A stretch of DNA of 64,000 nucleotides from an uncultured Bacteroidales bacterium (GCA_900321605.1 ONWR01000001.1:78452-142451); one strand, 5' to 3'; shown: positions 8,691-16,415, counted from the first letter of the stretch. The notes: generated by a model from the letters alone, not told the origin. Translations and numbers: made by a program.

Positions 8691-9428
8691 TTACATCATC
8701 TTCGGATACTTGCGGAACCAAGAAGAGATCTTGAGACGGATGACGCCGAGGAGGGCTTCAGAGAAGATTCCTCCGCTCATCTTCGAGGTGCCCAACACAC
8801 GGTTAACGAAGATGATCGGTACCTCTGTGATCTTCGCGCCACATTTATAGGCGGTGAACTTCATCTCTATCTGGAAGGCATAGCCTTTGAAACGGATCTT
8901 GTCCAGTTCGATGGTCTCTAACAGTTTGCGTCGGTAGCAAACGAAGCCCGCAGTGGTGTCATGGATCTTCACACCGAGGACAGTACGCACGTATTTGGAT
9001 GCGAAATAGCTCATCAGCACGCGTCCCATAGGCCAGTTGACCACGTTGACACCCGTCACATAACGGCTACCGATAGCGAGGTCGGCACCCTCAATCGCAC
9101 AAGCGTCATAGAGCTTGAGCAGGTCTTTGGGGTTGTGACTAAAATCGGCGTCCATCTCGAAGATATAGTTCGCCTTGTGCTCGATTGCCCATTGGAATCC
9201 GGCTATGTAAGCCGTTCCCAGACCTTGTTTGCCTTCGCGCTCGATGAGATGAATACAGCCTTTGTATTTGCCGTTCATCATTCGTTTGACGATCTCTGCC
9301 GTTCCGTCCGGCGAACCGTCATCAATGACGAGCACGTTGAATAGTATCGGCAATTCCATCACCGTAGTGATGATCGCTTCGATGTTCTCTCTCTCGTTGT
9401 AGGTGGGGATGATTACCAATCTTTCCAT
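8691..9428 (-). CDS. Polyprenol monophosphomannose synthase-like glycosyltransferase (GT2)
   Basis: GT-A fold family 2 glycosyltransferase of 245 aa, closest in pattern to dolichol/polyprenol-phosphate mannosyltransferases. Visible motifs are VIIPTYNERENI at the N-terminus, the nucleotide-binding DDGSPDGT (about 36-43), the metal-binding EMDADFSHNP (about 93-102) and GSRYV. There is no C-terminal GtrA-like membrane domain, so it is a soluble or peripheral enzyme acting on a lipid-phosphate acceptor at the inner membrane. The last codons lie in the heptad array. Donor and acceptor are inferred from family. Confidence 0.9.
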   Translation of the reverse strand: MERLVIIPTYNERENIEAIITTVMELPILFNVLVIDDGSPDGTAEIVKRMMNGKYKGCIHLIEREGKQGLGTAYIAGFQWAIEHKANYIFEMDADFSHNPKDLLKLYDACAIEGADLAIGSRYVTGVNVVNWPMGRVLMSYFASKYVRTVLGVKIHDTTAGFVCYRRKLLETIELDKIRFKGYAFQIEMKFTAYKCGAKITEVPIIFVNRVLGTSKMSGGIFSEALLGVIRLKISSWFRKYPKMM

Positions 9429-9450
9429 AACTAAATTATTATTCTAAAAA

Positions 9451-9503
9451 TGTTTGGGACTTCGTCCTTGTTTGGCTTCGCGTCAAACAAAGCCCGCAGG
9501 GCT
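9451..9503. repeat. Short-hairpin repeat, sibling of the 46-bp array
   Basis: Contains GGAC-TTC-GTCC, GGCTTCGC and AGCCC-GCA-GGGCT in the same order and with the same TTGTTT linkers as the block at 6560-6780. Its right arm reaches the stop codon of the - strand metallo-hydrolase. Confidence 0.7.
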
Positions 9504-10333
9504 CAAACTTGAATGATCTTGTCGTTCAACTCATATGTAGGACTTGGCGAGGTGCGAGCCAGCGGTTTGAGGAAGATATCGCTACCGGGCTCGATCTCAA
9601 TCTCCTCCAAGTACTCCTTGACGGTGTTGTAAGCTACCTCGGGGTCGTTGTTCTCCAAGGACAAGTGGCAGAGCCAGACGTTTCTCAGGCCGGGATGCCA
9701 GTTACGCTCCAAGAGCGCACCACAGGTGTCGTTGCTCTGATGACCGCGCGGACTAAGGATTCGCTCCTTGAGGTAAGTAGGGTACGGACCGTTGAGCAAC
9801 ATATGCTCGTCATGGTTCGCCTCGATCACAAGGTGGTTCGCCGTACGGATATACGCCTCCATCTCGTCGTTCACCGAACCGCAGTCGGTCATCAGCACAA
9901 ATCGCTGATCCATATAATCGATGCAGTACCCCAAACAATCGGTGGAGTCATGCTCAATGTGGAAAGTGTTGATCTTCATGCCGAACAGATTCCATTCTTG
10001 CCCTCTCTCAAAATACCGGCGGCTCGTTCTGAGTTTCTCGCGGACTCCATAGTTGCGGTCTATACCCTCGTGGATCTCGGCGGTGGTGTAAATAGGAATC
10101 TTCACCCGCTCACCCAAGGTACCTACCGCACGGATATGATCCGCATGATCGTGCGTGACCAAGACACCCATGATATTGGGGAAATCGAGATCCATCTCGC
10201 GCAGGTTCTTCTGAATCTGCCGAGCAGAGATGCCTGCGTCTATCAGCACCCCTCGTTGACGGGTACCGAGATAGTAACAATTACCGCTACTACCGCTCGC
10301 AAAACACCTGAATATGAGTCCGTTTTCCTCCAT
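9503..10333 (-). CDS. MBL-fold metallo-hydrolase (WalJ/YycJ family)
   Basis: Metallo-beta-lactamase-fold hydrolase of 276 aa in the YycJ/WalJ group, which has exonuclease-like roles linked to DNA or cell-wall stress. Motifs are FRCFASGSSGNCYYLG at the N-terminus, DAGIS, the metal site THDHADHIRA, MTDCG and EANHDEHML. I choose ATG at 10333; an upstream in-frame extension would run through the promoter palindrome (10368-10381) and start before the predicted transcript. The - strand promoter at 10351-10382 puts the transcript start about 12 nt before this ATG. Confidence 0.93.
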   Translation of the reverse strand: MEENGLIFRCFASGSSGNCYYLGTRQRGVLIDAGISARQIQKNLREMDLDFPNIMGVLVTHDHADHIRAVGTLGERVKIPIYTTAEIHEGIDRNYGVREKLRTSRRYFERGQEWNLFGMKINTFHIEHDSTDCLGYCIDYMDQRFVLMTDCGSVNDEMEAYIRTANHLVIEANHDEHMLLNGPYPTYLKERILSPRGHQSNDTCGALLERNWHPGLRNVWLCHLSLENNDPEVAYNTVKEYLEEIEIEPGSDIFLKPLARTSPSPTYELNDKIIQV

Positions 10334-10350
10334 AGTATCAAAAAATCGTG

Positions 10351-10382
10351 CAAAGATACGAAAAAATTTGCATATATGCAAG
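10351..10382 (-). promoter_or_regulatory. Promoter of the WalJ-like gene (divergent pair)
   Basis: On the - strand TATCTTTG (10351-10358) is 20 bp downstream of CTTG (10379-10382), which is the right arm of the palindrome TTGCATATATGCAA at 10368-10381. The same palindrome also supplies the -33 box of the + strand promoter. Confidence 0.75.
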
Positions 10383-10398
10383 AATTTTTGTAATTTTG
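10367..10398 (+). promoter_or_regulatory. Promoter of the BadF-type kinase gene (divergent pair)
   Basis: TTTG at 10367-10370 and TAATTTTG at 10391-10398, 20 bp apart. The -33 box is the left arm of the shared palindrome at 10368-10381. Leader length to the ATG at 10460 is about 55 nt. Confidence 0.78.
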
Positions 10399-10459
10399 CA
10401 CCGAAAAAATGAAAATAGTACTTTTCAATATATCATAAATCGCTAAATCGTCAACCAAT

Positions 10460-11347
10460 ATGATTTTAATTGCCGACAGCGGAAGTACCAAAGTTCATTG
10501 GTGTCTTCTTACAGCCAGCGGACAGTGCTCGGATGTGTTTACCGACGGCATCAATCCGCTTTTCCAAACGACTATCGCTATGCAGAACAGTATCTCGAAC
10601 CAACTTCTGCCGCAGATAGCACCTCTGTTGTGGGCGGGTACGCTCACCCATATTTTCTTTTATGGTGCCGGATGCACGCCGGAGAAGAAGATCTTCGTTC
10701 AGAAAGCCCTTGAGGCGGTCTTCAAGAAAGCAGAGGTGCATGTAGCGTCCGACATGCTCGGTGCGGCTCGTGGCTTGCTCGGTCACAACGTTGGTGTAGC
10801 TTGTATCCTTGGTACCGGTTCCGGCAGCTGTTTCTATAACGGCGAAACGATAGAATGGTGTGTACCCTCCCTCGGTTATATCCTTGGCGATGAGGGTTCG
10901 GCTGCTGTCCTCGGCAAACGATTAGTGGGCGACCTGCTCAAGAATCAACTTGGTGACGATCTTAAAGAATCTTTCTTTAAGGAATACGAGACCTCCATGG
11001 CGGATATCATTGAGAAGGTATATCGTCAACCGTTCCCAAACCGCTTCCTCGCGAAGCTCTCTAAGTTCTGTGCCGATCATATAGACGATCCCCGCATCCA
11101 TGACCTCGTCTATGACCATTTCGTGCAGTTCATCCGCAGGAATCTGGTGCAGTACTTCCAAAAGTCCAATGACAAAATCTCCAATGCCAACGGAGCTGGT
11201 TTTGTGGGTTCGATAGCGTATTACTACAAACCGATCTTGGAGGAAGCGATGAAGAACGAAAAACTGCCTTTAGGCATGGTGCTCAAAGATCCGATAGAGG
11301 GTCTCAAAGAGTATCACCGCTCCGTCATTGTTCCGACGACGGAATAA
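10460..11347 (+). CDS. BadF/BadG-type ATPase, N-acetylglucosamine kinase-like
   Basis: Member of the sugar kinase/HSP70/actin ATPase superfamily, 295 aa. The phosphate-1 motif is at the N-terminus (LIADSGSTKVHW), the second in ACILGTGSGSCFYNG and the adenosine-type glycines near GDEGSAAVLG. Family members include N-acetylglucosamine and N-acetylmuramic acid kinases as well as 2-hydroxyacyl-CoA dehydratase activators; the short length and absence of an iron-sulfur cysteine motif favour an amino-sugar kinase. Monocistronic: it has its own promoter and a terminator. Confidence 0.88.
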   Translation: MILIADSGSTKVHWCLLTASGQCSDVFTDGINPLFQTTIAMQNSISNQLLPQIAPLLWAGTLTHIFFYGAGCTPEKKIFVQKALEAVFKKAEVHVASDMLGAARGLLGHNVGVACILGTGSGSCFYNGETIEWCVPSLGYILGDEGSAAVLGKRLVGDLLKNQLGDDLKESFFKEYETSMADIIEKVYRQPFPNRFLAKLSKFCADHIDDPRIHDLVYDHFVQFIRRNLVQYFQKSNDKISNANGAGFVGSIAYYYKPILEEAMKNEKLPLGMVLKDPIEGLKEYHRSVIVPTTE

Positions 11348-11375
11348 GGTGAGAAGTGAAAGGTGAAAGGAAACA

Positions 11376-11404
11376 GAAAGCGTCCGAAAATTCGGGCGCT
11401 TTCT
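11376..11404. terminator. Terminator between convergent kinase and serB
   Basis: AGAAAGCGTCCGAA and TTCGGGCGCTTTCT form a long stem with a 2-nt loop and one G.U. It is followed by a weak T-run, and A-rich DNA precedes it, so it can serve both convergent genes. Heptads flank it: GTGAAAG words at 11348-11370 and TTCAGAA words at 11424-11468. Confidence 0.7.
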
Positions 11405-11423
11405 GGATAATGATATTTTTTAG

Positions 11424-11468
11424 AATTCAGAGTTCAGAGTTCAGATTTCAGAATTCAGAATTCAGATT
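11424..11468. repeat. TTCAGAA heptad array
   Basis: Seven consecutive 7-nt units (TTCAGAG, TTCAGAT, TTCAGAA). The same word family occurs inside the coding sequence of the metallo-hydrolase at 16066-16130. The array abuts the stop codon of serB. Confidence 0.8.
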
Positions 11469-12682
11469 TATTTTAGGAACGCATCTTTGAAGCCAAGGAA
11501 ATAGAGGATACCGTCCAGACCGACCGTGGAGATCGCCTGACGAGCCGAAGCCTGCACTTTGGGTTTGGCATGGAAAGCGATGCCGAGTCCGGCTATACCG
11601 AGCATGTTGAGATCGTTTGCTCCATCTCCGACAGCGATGACCTGCGCTAAGTCGATATGCTCCACCTGCGCGATGAGTTGGAGAAGTTCGGCTTTGCGTT
11701 TGGCATCAACAACATCTCCGAGGTATCGTCCGGTGAACTTACCGTCCTCAACCTCCAGCTCGTTGGCATAGACATAATCGACTCCGAAGCGTTGCTGCAG
11801 ATACTTACCGACGAACGTGAATCCGCCGGAGAGTATTGCTATCTTAAAGCCACATTTCTTAAGGACAGAGAAGAGTCGGTCGGCACCTTCGGTGATAGGC
11901 AGATGGTCGATTATATCCTGCTGCACGGAGGCATCGAGACCTTTCAGAAGCGCTACGCGACGCTTGAAAGACTCCTTGAAATCGATCTCACCGCGCATCG
12001 CAGAGAGAGTGATGGCTTTGACCTCGTCCCCTACCCCGGCACGCATCGCGAGTTCGTCAATGACCTCGGTCTGGATGAAAGTAGAGTCCATATCGACGCA
12101 GATGAGACGTCGGTTGCGGCGGAACATATCGTCCCGCTGGAAGGAGATGTCGATACCCTCTTCGCGGGAGACGTCCATGAGTTCTTTCTGGAGGGTCTCG
12201 CGGTCCGGCAGGTCTCCGCGGAGGGAGAACTCGATGCAGGAATGTCTTTTCTCAACCGGCAGAGAGACGTTCGGTCGGTCGCTCAGACGGAGGATATTAT
12301 CGATATTGAGGTGTCTTCCGGCGAAGAGTGCGGTGACGCGTGCAATATGCCGCGCGTTGATCTCGCGTGCGAGAAGGGTCACCACATATCGATCTTGCTC
12401 CTGACGTCCGACCCATGCCTGATAATCCTCTTCGGAGAGAGGGGTGAAGCGAACGATCATCTCCAGTTTGGAGCAACAGAAGAGCACCTCTTTGATCATG
12501 TCGCCGCTCTTAGTAGCATCCTCTACGCGAATGAGGATACTGAGGTTGAGCTGGTGATGGAGGTTAGACTGACCGATATCCTGCACGAAAGCGCCGTATT
12601 TACCCAGCACTTCCGTAACCGCCGAAGTGACACCCGGTTTATCAAAACCGATGATGTTGATTAAAATAAATTCACGTTGCAT
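11468..12682 (-). CDS. serB: Phosphoserine phosphatase with N-terminal ACT domains
   Basis: Last step of serine biosynthesis: hydrolysis of O-phosphoserine. The 404-aa protein has two N-terminal ACT-like regulatory domains (ILINIIGFDKPGVTSAVTEV at the start, a second around YVVTLLAREINARHIARV). The HAD phosphatase domain carries the nucleophile motif DMDSTFI, motif II LSGGF and motif III/IV AVGDGANDLNML. Start taken at ATG 12682; the track's earlier start adds ten residues without homology. It lies downstream of efp on the same strand but behind a terminator. Confidence 0.95.
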   Translation of the reverse strand: MQREFILINIIGFDKPGVTSAVTEVLGKYGAFVQDIGQSNLHHQLNLSILIRVEDATKSGDMIKEVLFCCSKLEMIVRFTPLSEEDYQAWVGRQEQDRYVVTLLAREINARHIARVTALFAGRHLNIDNILRLSDRPNVSLPVEKRHSCIEFSLRGDLPDRETLQKELMDVSREEGIDISFQRDDMFRRNRRLICVDMDSTFIQTEVIDELAMRAGVGDEVKAITLSAMRGEIDFKESFKRRVALLKGLDASVQQDIIDHLPITEGADRLFSVLKKCGFKIAILSGGFTFVGKYLQQRFGVDYVYANELEVEDGKFTGRYLGDVVDAKRKAELLQLIAQVEHIDLAQVIAVGDGANDLNMLGIAGLGIAFHAKPKVQASARQAISTVGLDGILYFLGFKDAFLK

Positions 12683-12701
12683 AATAATATTGCCCTGACC
12701 A

Positions 12702-12730
12702 TAAAGAGACACCCATCGGATGTCTCTTTT
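12702..12730 (-). terminator. Terminator after efp
   Basis: AAAGAGACA and TGTCTCTTT form a 9-bp stem around CCCATCGGA, with a short T-run in either direction. It sits 20 nt beyond the efp stop on the - strand. Confidence 0.75.
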
Positions 12731-12749
12731 AGGTTGTAGTTAAGCTTGA

Positions 12750-13313
12750 TTAGCGAACTCGCTCGCAGTAAGAACCGTCGCGTGTATCGATTCGGATGAT
12801 CTCACCTTCGTTGATGAAGAGCGGAACGCGCACCTCAGCACCGGTCTCTACGGTAGCGGGTTTGAGGGTGTTGGTAGCGGTATCGCCCTTGAGACCCGGC
12901 TCGGTGTAAGTCACTTGGAGCTCTACCTTAGTCGGCAGCTCAGCGAAGAGCACGGTATCGGTAGAAGCATCAGAAACCACGTCAACGGTCATTCCCTCTT
13001 TAAGGAAATCAACACCGGTGATGAGGTCGTGAGCGATAGGTACCTGCTCGAAGGTCTCGTTATTCATGAAGATGAAGTCCTCACCCTCTTTGTAGAGGAA
13101 CTGATAGGGACGGCGCTCAACGCGAACATCCTCCAGCTTCTCACCGATATTGAAGCGGCGCTCCAAAACGCGTCCGTCAACAACGTCTTTAAACTTAACA
13201 CGCATGATCGTGTTGCCTTTACCCGGCTTAACATGCAAAAACTCGATTACAAAATACAAACGGCCGTCCATACGGATACATACGCCGTTTTTGATGTCTT
13301 GACTATTAATCAT
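12750..13313 (-). CDS. efp: Elongation factor P
   Basis: Translation factor that rescues ribosomes stalled at polyproline stretches. At 187 aa it has normal length, with the KOW-like N-domain and two OB domains. The loop with the modifiable residue reads HVKPGKGNTIMRVKFK (Lys at the tip), and the C-terminal signature ends in IRIDTRDGSYCERV. Its promoter on the - strand (13394-13425) shares a palindrome with the divergent marC-type gene. Heptad DNA of AAAATTC words fills the leader (13316-13372). Confidence 0.97.
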   Translation of the reverse strand: MINSQDIKNGVCIRMDGRLYFVIEFLHVKPGKGNTIMRVKFKDVVDGRVLERRFNIGEKLEDVRVERRPYQFLYKEGEDFIFMNNETFEQVPIAHDLITGVDFLKEGMTVDVVSDASTDTVLFAELPTKVELQVTYTEPGLKGDTATNTLKPATVETGAEVRVPLFINEGEIIRIDTRDGSYCERVR

Positions 13314-13315
13314 AA

Positions 13316-13372
13316 AAATAAATTAAATTAAAAATTCAAAATTAAAAATTCAAAATTATGAATTAAAAAATC
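13316..13372. repeat. AAAATTA/AAAATTC heptad array in the efp leader
   Basis: Seven-nucleotide units alternating AAAATTA and AAAATTC, degenerate at the ends. They lie between the efp start codon and its promoter and would be transcribed as an A/U-rich leader. Confidence 0.75.
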
Positions 13373-13393
13373 TCTTTTTTTCAAAAAACGCTG

Positions 13394-13425
13394 CAAAAGT
13401 ACAAAAAAATTTGCATATATGCAAG
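13394..13425 (-). promoter_or_regulatory. Promoter of efp (divergent pair)
   Basis: - strand TACTTTTG (13394-13401) lies 20 bp from CTTG (13422-13425), the right arm of the palindrome TTGCATATATGCAA at 13411-13424. The geometry is identical to the divergent pair at 10351-10398. Confidence 0.75.
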
Positions 13426-13441
13426 AAAAATAGTAATTTTG
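13410..13441 (+). promoter_or_regulatory. Promoter of the MarC-family gene (divergent pair)
   Basis: TTTG at 13410-13413 and TAATTTTG at 13434-13441, 20 bp apart. The left arm of the shared palindrome supplies the -33 box. The ATG at 13465 is about 16 nt beyond the predicted transcript start. Confidence 0.78.
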
Positions 13442-13464
13442 CACTCAAATTCGATAAAATACCT

Positions 13465-14076
13465 ATGGAAACGATACAAAATTTCTTCTCGGGGCTTGAT
13501 ATTTGGCAGATTATGTCGGCTTTTGTGTTCATGATCGCCATCATTGATCCTTTCGGAAATATCCCCATTACGATTAACATGGAGAAACGCGGAATCAAGA
13601 TCAGCGCGTGGAGAGTTTGTTTGGCGAGTCTGATCATTCTGATGGCGTTTCTGTTCGCAGGAGAATGGATTCTGAAGATTTTCGGTGTGAAGATTGAGTA
13701 TTTCGCGATTGCCGGTGGATTTGTGATCTTCCTGATGGCAATGGAAATGGTGTTGGATATCACGATTTTCCAGAACGATAAGTTGGAAGGCGAGATCGGA
13801 AACGGTAGTGCTATTGTGCCGTTAGCCTTCCCGATGTACGCCGGTCCGGGAGCTTTTACCGCACTGGTGGCGCTGACGGCAGAGTACTCCATAGATAATC
13901 TGAGTTTGGCGCTGATACTATGTATCTTGGTGCTTTATTTCGTACTCATCGGCACCAAATGGCTGACTAAATTCATGGGTCAGACCAGTTTGTATATCAT
14001 CCGTAAGTTCTTCGGCATCATCGTGCTCGCGATTGCCTGCAAGCTGATGTTCGGAAACCTTGCTGCTATTTTTTAA
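13465..14076 (+). CDS. MarC family integral membrane protein
   Basis: Six-helix inner-membrane protein of the MarC/UPF0056 family, 203 aa. The conserved opening (AFVFMIAIIDPFGNIPI) and GxFP-type segment (PLAFPMYAGPGAFTALV) are present. The molecular function of the family is not established; early links to multiple antibiotic resistance were not confirmed. I choose ATG 13465, since an upstream in-frame start would lie in the promoter. The stop codon is inside a 9-bp stem (GCTGCTATT/AATAGCAGC, 14062-14083). Confidence 0.92.
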   Translation: METIQNFFSGLDIWQIMSAFVFMIAIIDPFGNIPITINMEKRGIKISAWRVCLASLIILMAFLFAGEWILKIFGVKIEYFAIAGGFVIFLMAMEMVLDITIFQNDKLEGEIGNGSAIVPLAFPMYAGPGAFTALVALTAEYSIDNLSLALILCILVLYFVLIGTKWLTKFMGQTSLYIIRKFFGIIVLAIACKLMFGNLAAIF

Positions 14077-14165
14077 TAGCAGCGTTAAAGAGTTAAAATG
14101 GTGCTGCGCACGTTAAAGAGTTAAAATGGTCGCTACGCGACGTTAAATTGTTAAACTGTTAAATC
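14062..14165. repeat. Heptad plus mini-hairpin array after the marC-type gene
   Basis: A stem (GCTGCTATT-TTTT-AATAGCAGC) overlaps the stop codon. Next come two units of GTTAAAGAGTTAAAATG, followed by the hairpins GTGC-TGC-GCAC (14101-14111) and GTCGC-TAC-GCGAC (14129-14141). The end is GTTAAAT heptads. It shows the constant-linker plus variable-hairpin design of other arrays in this window, with a different linker. Confidence 0.75.
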
Positions 14166-14174
14166 ATATATAAT

Positions 14175-14624
14175 ATGAAAAGCTTTTCAGAAATGACCAT
14201 TGCGTTGGCATCGGATCACGCAGGTTATGCACTTAAAGAAAAGGTTCAGTTGTTCTTGGAGGACAATGGAGCCAAAGTGAAAGATTTTGGATGTTACTCA
14301 ACGGAGAGTTGCGACTATCCTGATTTTGCTCACCCGCTGGCAGAAGCAGTGGAGAAAGGTGAGTACGAGTTCGGTGTAGTAATGTGCTCTACGGGTAACG
14401 GTATTACCATGACCGTTAACAAACATCAGGGTATCCGTGCAGCGCTTTGCTGGGAGCCGAAATTGGCTGAGCTCGCTCGCGCGCACAATAACGCTAATGT
14501 ATTAGGTCTGCCGGCAAGTTTCATTACTGCCCCCATGGCGCTGGATATCGTTCGCAAGTTCTTCCAGACGGATTTTGAGGGTGAGCGTCATGAGCGCCGT
14601 ATTAACAAGATCCCGTGTAAGTAA
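14175..14624 (+). CDS. rpiB: Ribose-5-phosphate isomerase B
   Basis: Interconverts ribose 5-phosphate and ribulose 5-phosphate in the pentose phosphate pathway; RpiB/LacAB fold, 149 aa. The N-terminal signature IALASDHAGYALKE is clear, with the catalytic Cys in MCSTGNGI and the His in AHNNANVLGLP. Met7 (14193) is an alternative start; I keep 14175. The radical SAM gene starts inside its last codons, so the two are likely translationally coupled. Confidence 0.95.
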   Translation: MKSFSEMTIALASDHAGYALKEKVQLFLEDNGAKVKDFGCYSTESCDYPDFAHPLAEAVEKGEYEFGVVMCSTGNGITMTVNKHQGIRAALCWEPKLAELARAHNNANVLGLPASFITAPMALDIVRKFFQTDFEGERHERRINKIPCK

Positions 14625-15579
14625 CGCAATACGCTGTTATGGAAGTTATGCACTGAGTCGTCTCGGCTCAGTGCTTTTCCGTACTTCTATCCCCGTTCAT
14701 CATGCGCCGATGTTCGTTTCTGTCGAACCGGCGAACATCTGTCAACTCCACTGCCCCGAGTGCCCGGTAGGGAGAGGGGGAAGTGAAAGGTTAAAGGTGA
14801 ACGATGAAAGGACGATGCCGATGGAGGTGTTTAGACGGGTGTTGGCGGAAGTGAAGGAGACGGCTTTAGTGATGCAGTTTTATTTTCAGGGCGAACCGCT
14901 GCTGAACACGAACCTGCCTGAGATGATTCGCGAGGCGCATGAGGCAGGACTCTATACGATCGTCAGCACGAACGCTCAAGCGATGACGAAGGAGAGGGCG
15001 GAAGAATTGGTGTCTTCGGGTCTCGACCGCATCATCATCTCGATGGACGGCTGGACAGAGAGTTCCTACAGCGCCTACCGCATCGGAGGGGACGTAGAGA
15101 AATGCAAGGCGGCGATTCGATGGCTGAGAGAGGCAAAGAAGTCTTCTCGCCGGACGCCGATCATCGAACTTCAATGTCTGAGACTGAAAAGCAACGAGCA
15201 GGAATGGACGCTTTTCAAACGCGAGTACAAGGCATTGGGAGCAGACCGTTTGGTCTTCAAAACCGCGCAACTCTATGACTACGAGAACGGACATCCGTTG
15301 ATGCCCACCGAGGCGCGATACAGCCGTTATATCCAAGGCAAGGACGGGAAATACCACCGCCGAGCAATGGGCAAAGGATGTTTTAGAGTTTGGAGCGGTG
15401 CGGTAATCACCACCGACGGAACGGTGCTGCCTTGCTGCTACGACAAAGGACACGAGCACGCGTACGGAAATATTATGCAGACACCCCTCGCTGAACTTTT
15501 TGCTAATGAGAAAGCGATGTCTTTCCGCCTTGCAGCGATGGAACAAGGACCTGCGATTTGCAGGGAATGCGGAAAGTAA
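14590..15579 (+). CDS. Radical SAM/SPASM domain protein
   Basis: Radical SAM enzyme, about 329 aa, with the cluster motif ICQLHCPEC (CxxxCxxC) near residue 54 and a C-terminal SPASM-type region with paired Cys (GTVLPCCYDKG, then ICRECGK at the end). Such proteins often modify peptides or sugars; the substrate is unknown. I chose ATG 14590; other starts inside the rpiB overlap are possible. After the CPVG segment, codons about 64-75 (GSERLKVNDERT) come from repeats of the GTGAAAG/GTTAAAG type (14781-14815), an apparent in-frame insert. Confidence 0.87.
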   Translation: MSAVLTRSRVSNAIRCYGSYALSRLGSVLFRTSIPVHHAPMFVSVEPANICQLHCPECPVGRGGSERLKVNDERTMPMEVFRRVLAEVKETALVMQFYFQGEPLLNTNLPEMIREAHEAGLYTIVSTNAQAMTKERAEELVSSGLDRIIISMDGWTESSYSAYRIGGDVEKCKAAIRWLREAKKSSRRTPIIELQCLRLKSNEQEWTLFKREYKALGADRLVFKTAQLYDYENGHPLMPTEARYSRYIQGKDGKYHRRAMGKGCFRVWSGAVITTDGTVLPCCYDKGHEHAYGNIMQTPLAELFANEKAMSFRLAAMEQGPAICRECGK

Positions 15580-15587
15580 GGGGAAAG

Positions 15588-15729
15588 GGTTAGTGGATTA
15601 GTGGGTTAGTGGGTTATCTCTCGTAAATGGACCGACATTGGACCGATGTTGGACCGAGAACGGACCGATGAAGACGAGGAAAATGGGATTTGAGATTTGA
15701 CATTTGAGATTTGACATTTGACATTTGAA
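15588..15729. repeat. Three spacer repeat families between radical SAM and MBL genes
   Basis: TTAGTGG words at 15588-15616, GGACCGA-type 9-13 nt words at 15620-15665 and ATTTGAC/ATTTGAG heptads at 15685-15729. The last array runs up to the ATG of the metallo-hydrolase. No Bacteroidota promoter is visible. Confidence 0.7.
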
Positions 15730-16359
15730 ATGAAGATTGAACAATTTACATTTGGACCGTTTGGAACGAATACGTATGTTCTGACGGATGAGGACGGAAA
15801 AGTGCTCCTCATCGATCCGGCTTGTTTTTACGAGCAGGAGAGACAAGTGTTGTACCAAACGATCACCCGACTCCATCAACCGGATCAGCCTTTGACCATC
15901 GTAGCAACACACGGTCATCTGGATCATCTCTGGGGTGCTAAATGGGCTACGGAAACATGGCATACACCGGTCCGGATGCACGAAGCGGATATACCGATGG
16001 CTCAGGCGATGCAGCAACAATACGATCTCTTCGGCGTGCAGCTCAAGGCAGAGAGATTTGAGATAGAAGAGTTCAGATTTCAGAATTCAGAGTTCAGAAG
16101 TCAGGATTCAGAATTCAGATTTCAGATTATTCATACGCCGGGACATACGCAGGGGTCGGTATGTCTGTATTTTCCGGAAGAGAGGCAGCTGTTCTCCGGC
16201 GACACACTCTTCCGTTGCGGTTACGGTCGCACCGACCTTCCAGGCGGTAACTATGGTCAGTTGATCAGCTCGTTGGAGCAGTTGATGACCCTTCCTCCCG
16301 AGACCGAAGTCTTCCCCGGTCACGGCGAATCCACCACCATCGGTTACGAAAGAAGGTAA
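15730..16359 (+). CDS. MBL-fold hydrolase, glyoxalase II-like, with repeat insert
   Basis: Metallo-beta-lactamase-fold enzyme of 209 aa, similar in layout to glyoxalase II-like thiolesterases. The metal site is THGHLDHLWG (about 60-69); IIHTPGHTQGSVCLYF, FSGDTLF and EVFPGHGESTT follow. Immediately before HTPGHT, residues about 114-132 are encoded by eight copies of a TTCAGAA-type heptad (16066-16130), giving a low-complexity EFRFQNSEF-like segment. The family has no such segment, so it looks like an in-frame repeat insert. All metal ligands remain. The start is ATG 15730, after the heptads. Confidence 0.92.
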   Translation: MKIEQFTFGPFGTNTYVLTDEDGKVLLIDPACFYEQERQVLYQTITRLHQPDQPLTIVATHGHLDHLWGAKWATETWHTPVRMHEADIPMAQAMQQQYDLFGVQLKAERFEIEEFRFQNSEFRSQDSEFRFQIIHTPGHTQGSVCLYFPEERQLFSGDTLFRCGYGRTDLPGGNYGQLISSLEQLMTLPPETEVFPGHGESTTIGYERR

Positions 16360-16380
16360 AATTGCAAAGTCGACTTTACA

Positions 16381-16410
16381 AGGAAACTATAAAAGTGAAA
16401 AAAGTTTCCT
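16381..16410. promoter_or_regulatory. Inverted repeat upstream of the tetR promoter
   Basis: AGGAAACT (16381-16388) and AGTTTCCT (16403-16410) are perfect 8-bp inverted repeats with a 14-nt A-rich spacer. They end six bases before the -33 box of the TetR gene. Either an operator for the regulator or a weak terminator of the upstream hydrolase; there is no T-run, which favours an operator. Confidence 0.45.
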
Positions 16411-16415
16411 GAAAA

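Noticed and set aside
10334-10381. N-terminal extension of the WalJ-like protein (MHICKFF...)
   Set aside because: It would be translated from the promoter palindrome and lies upstream of the predicted transcript start. The same artefact occurs at 13411-13464 for the MarC-type gene.
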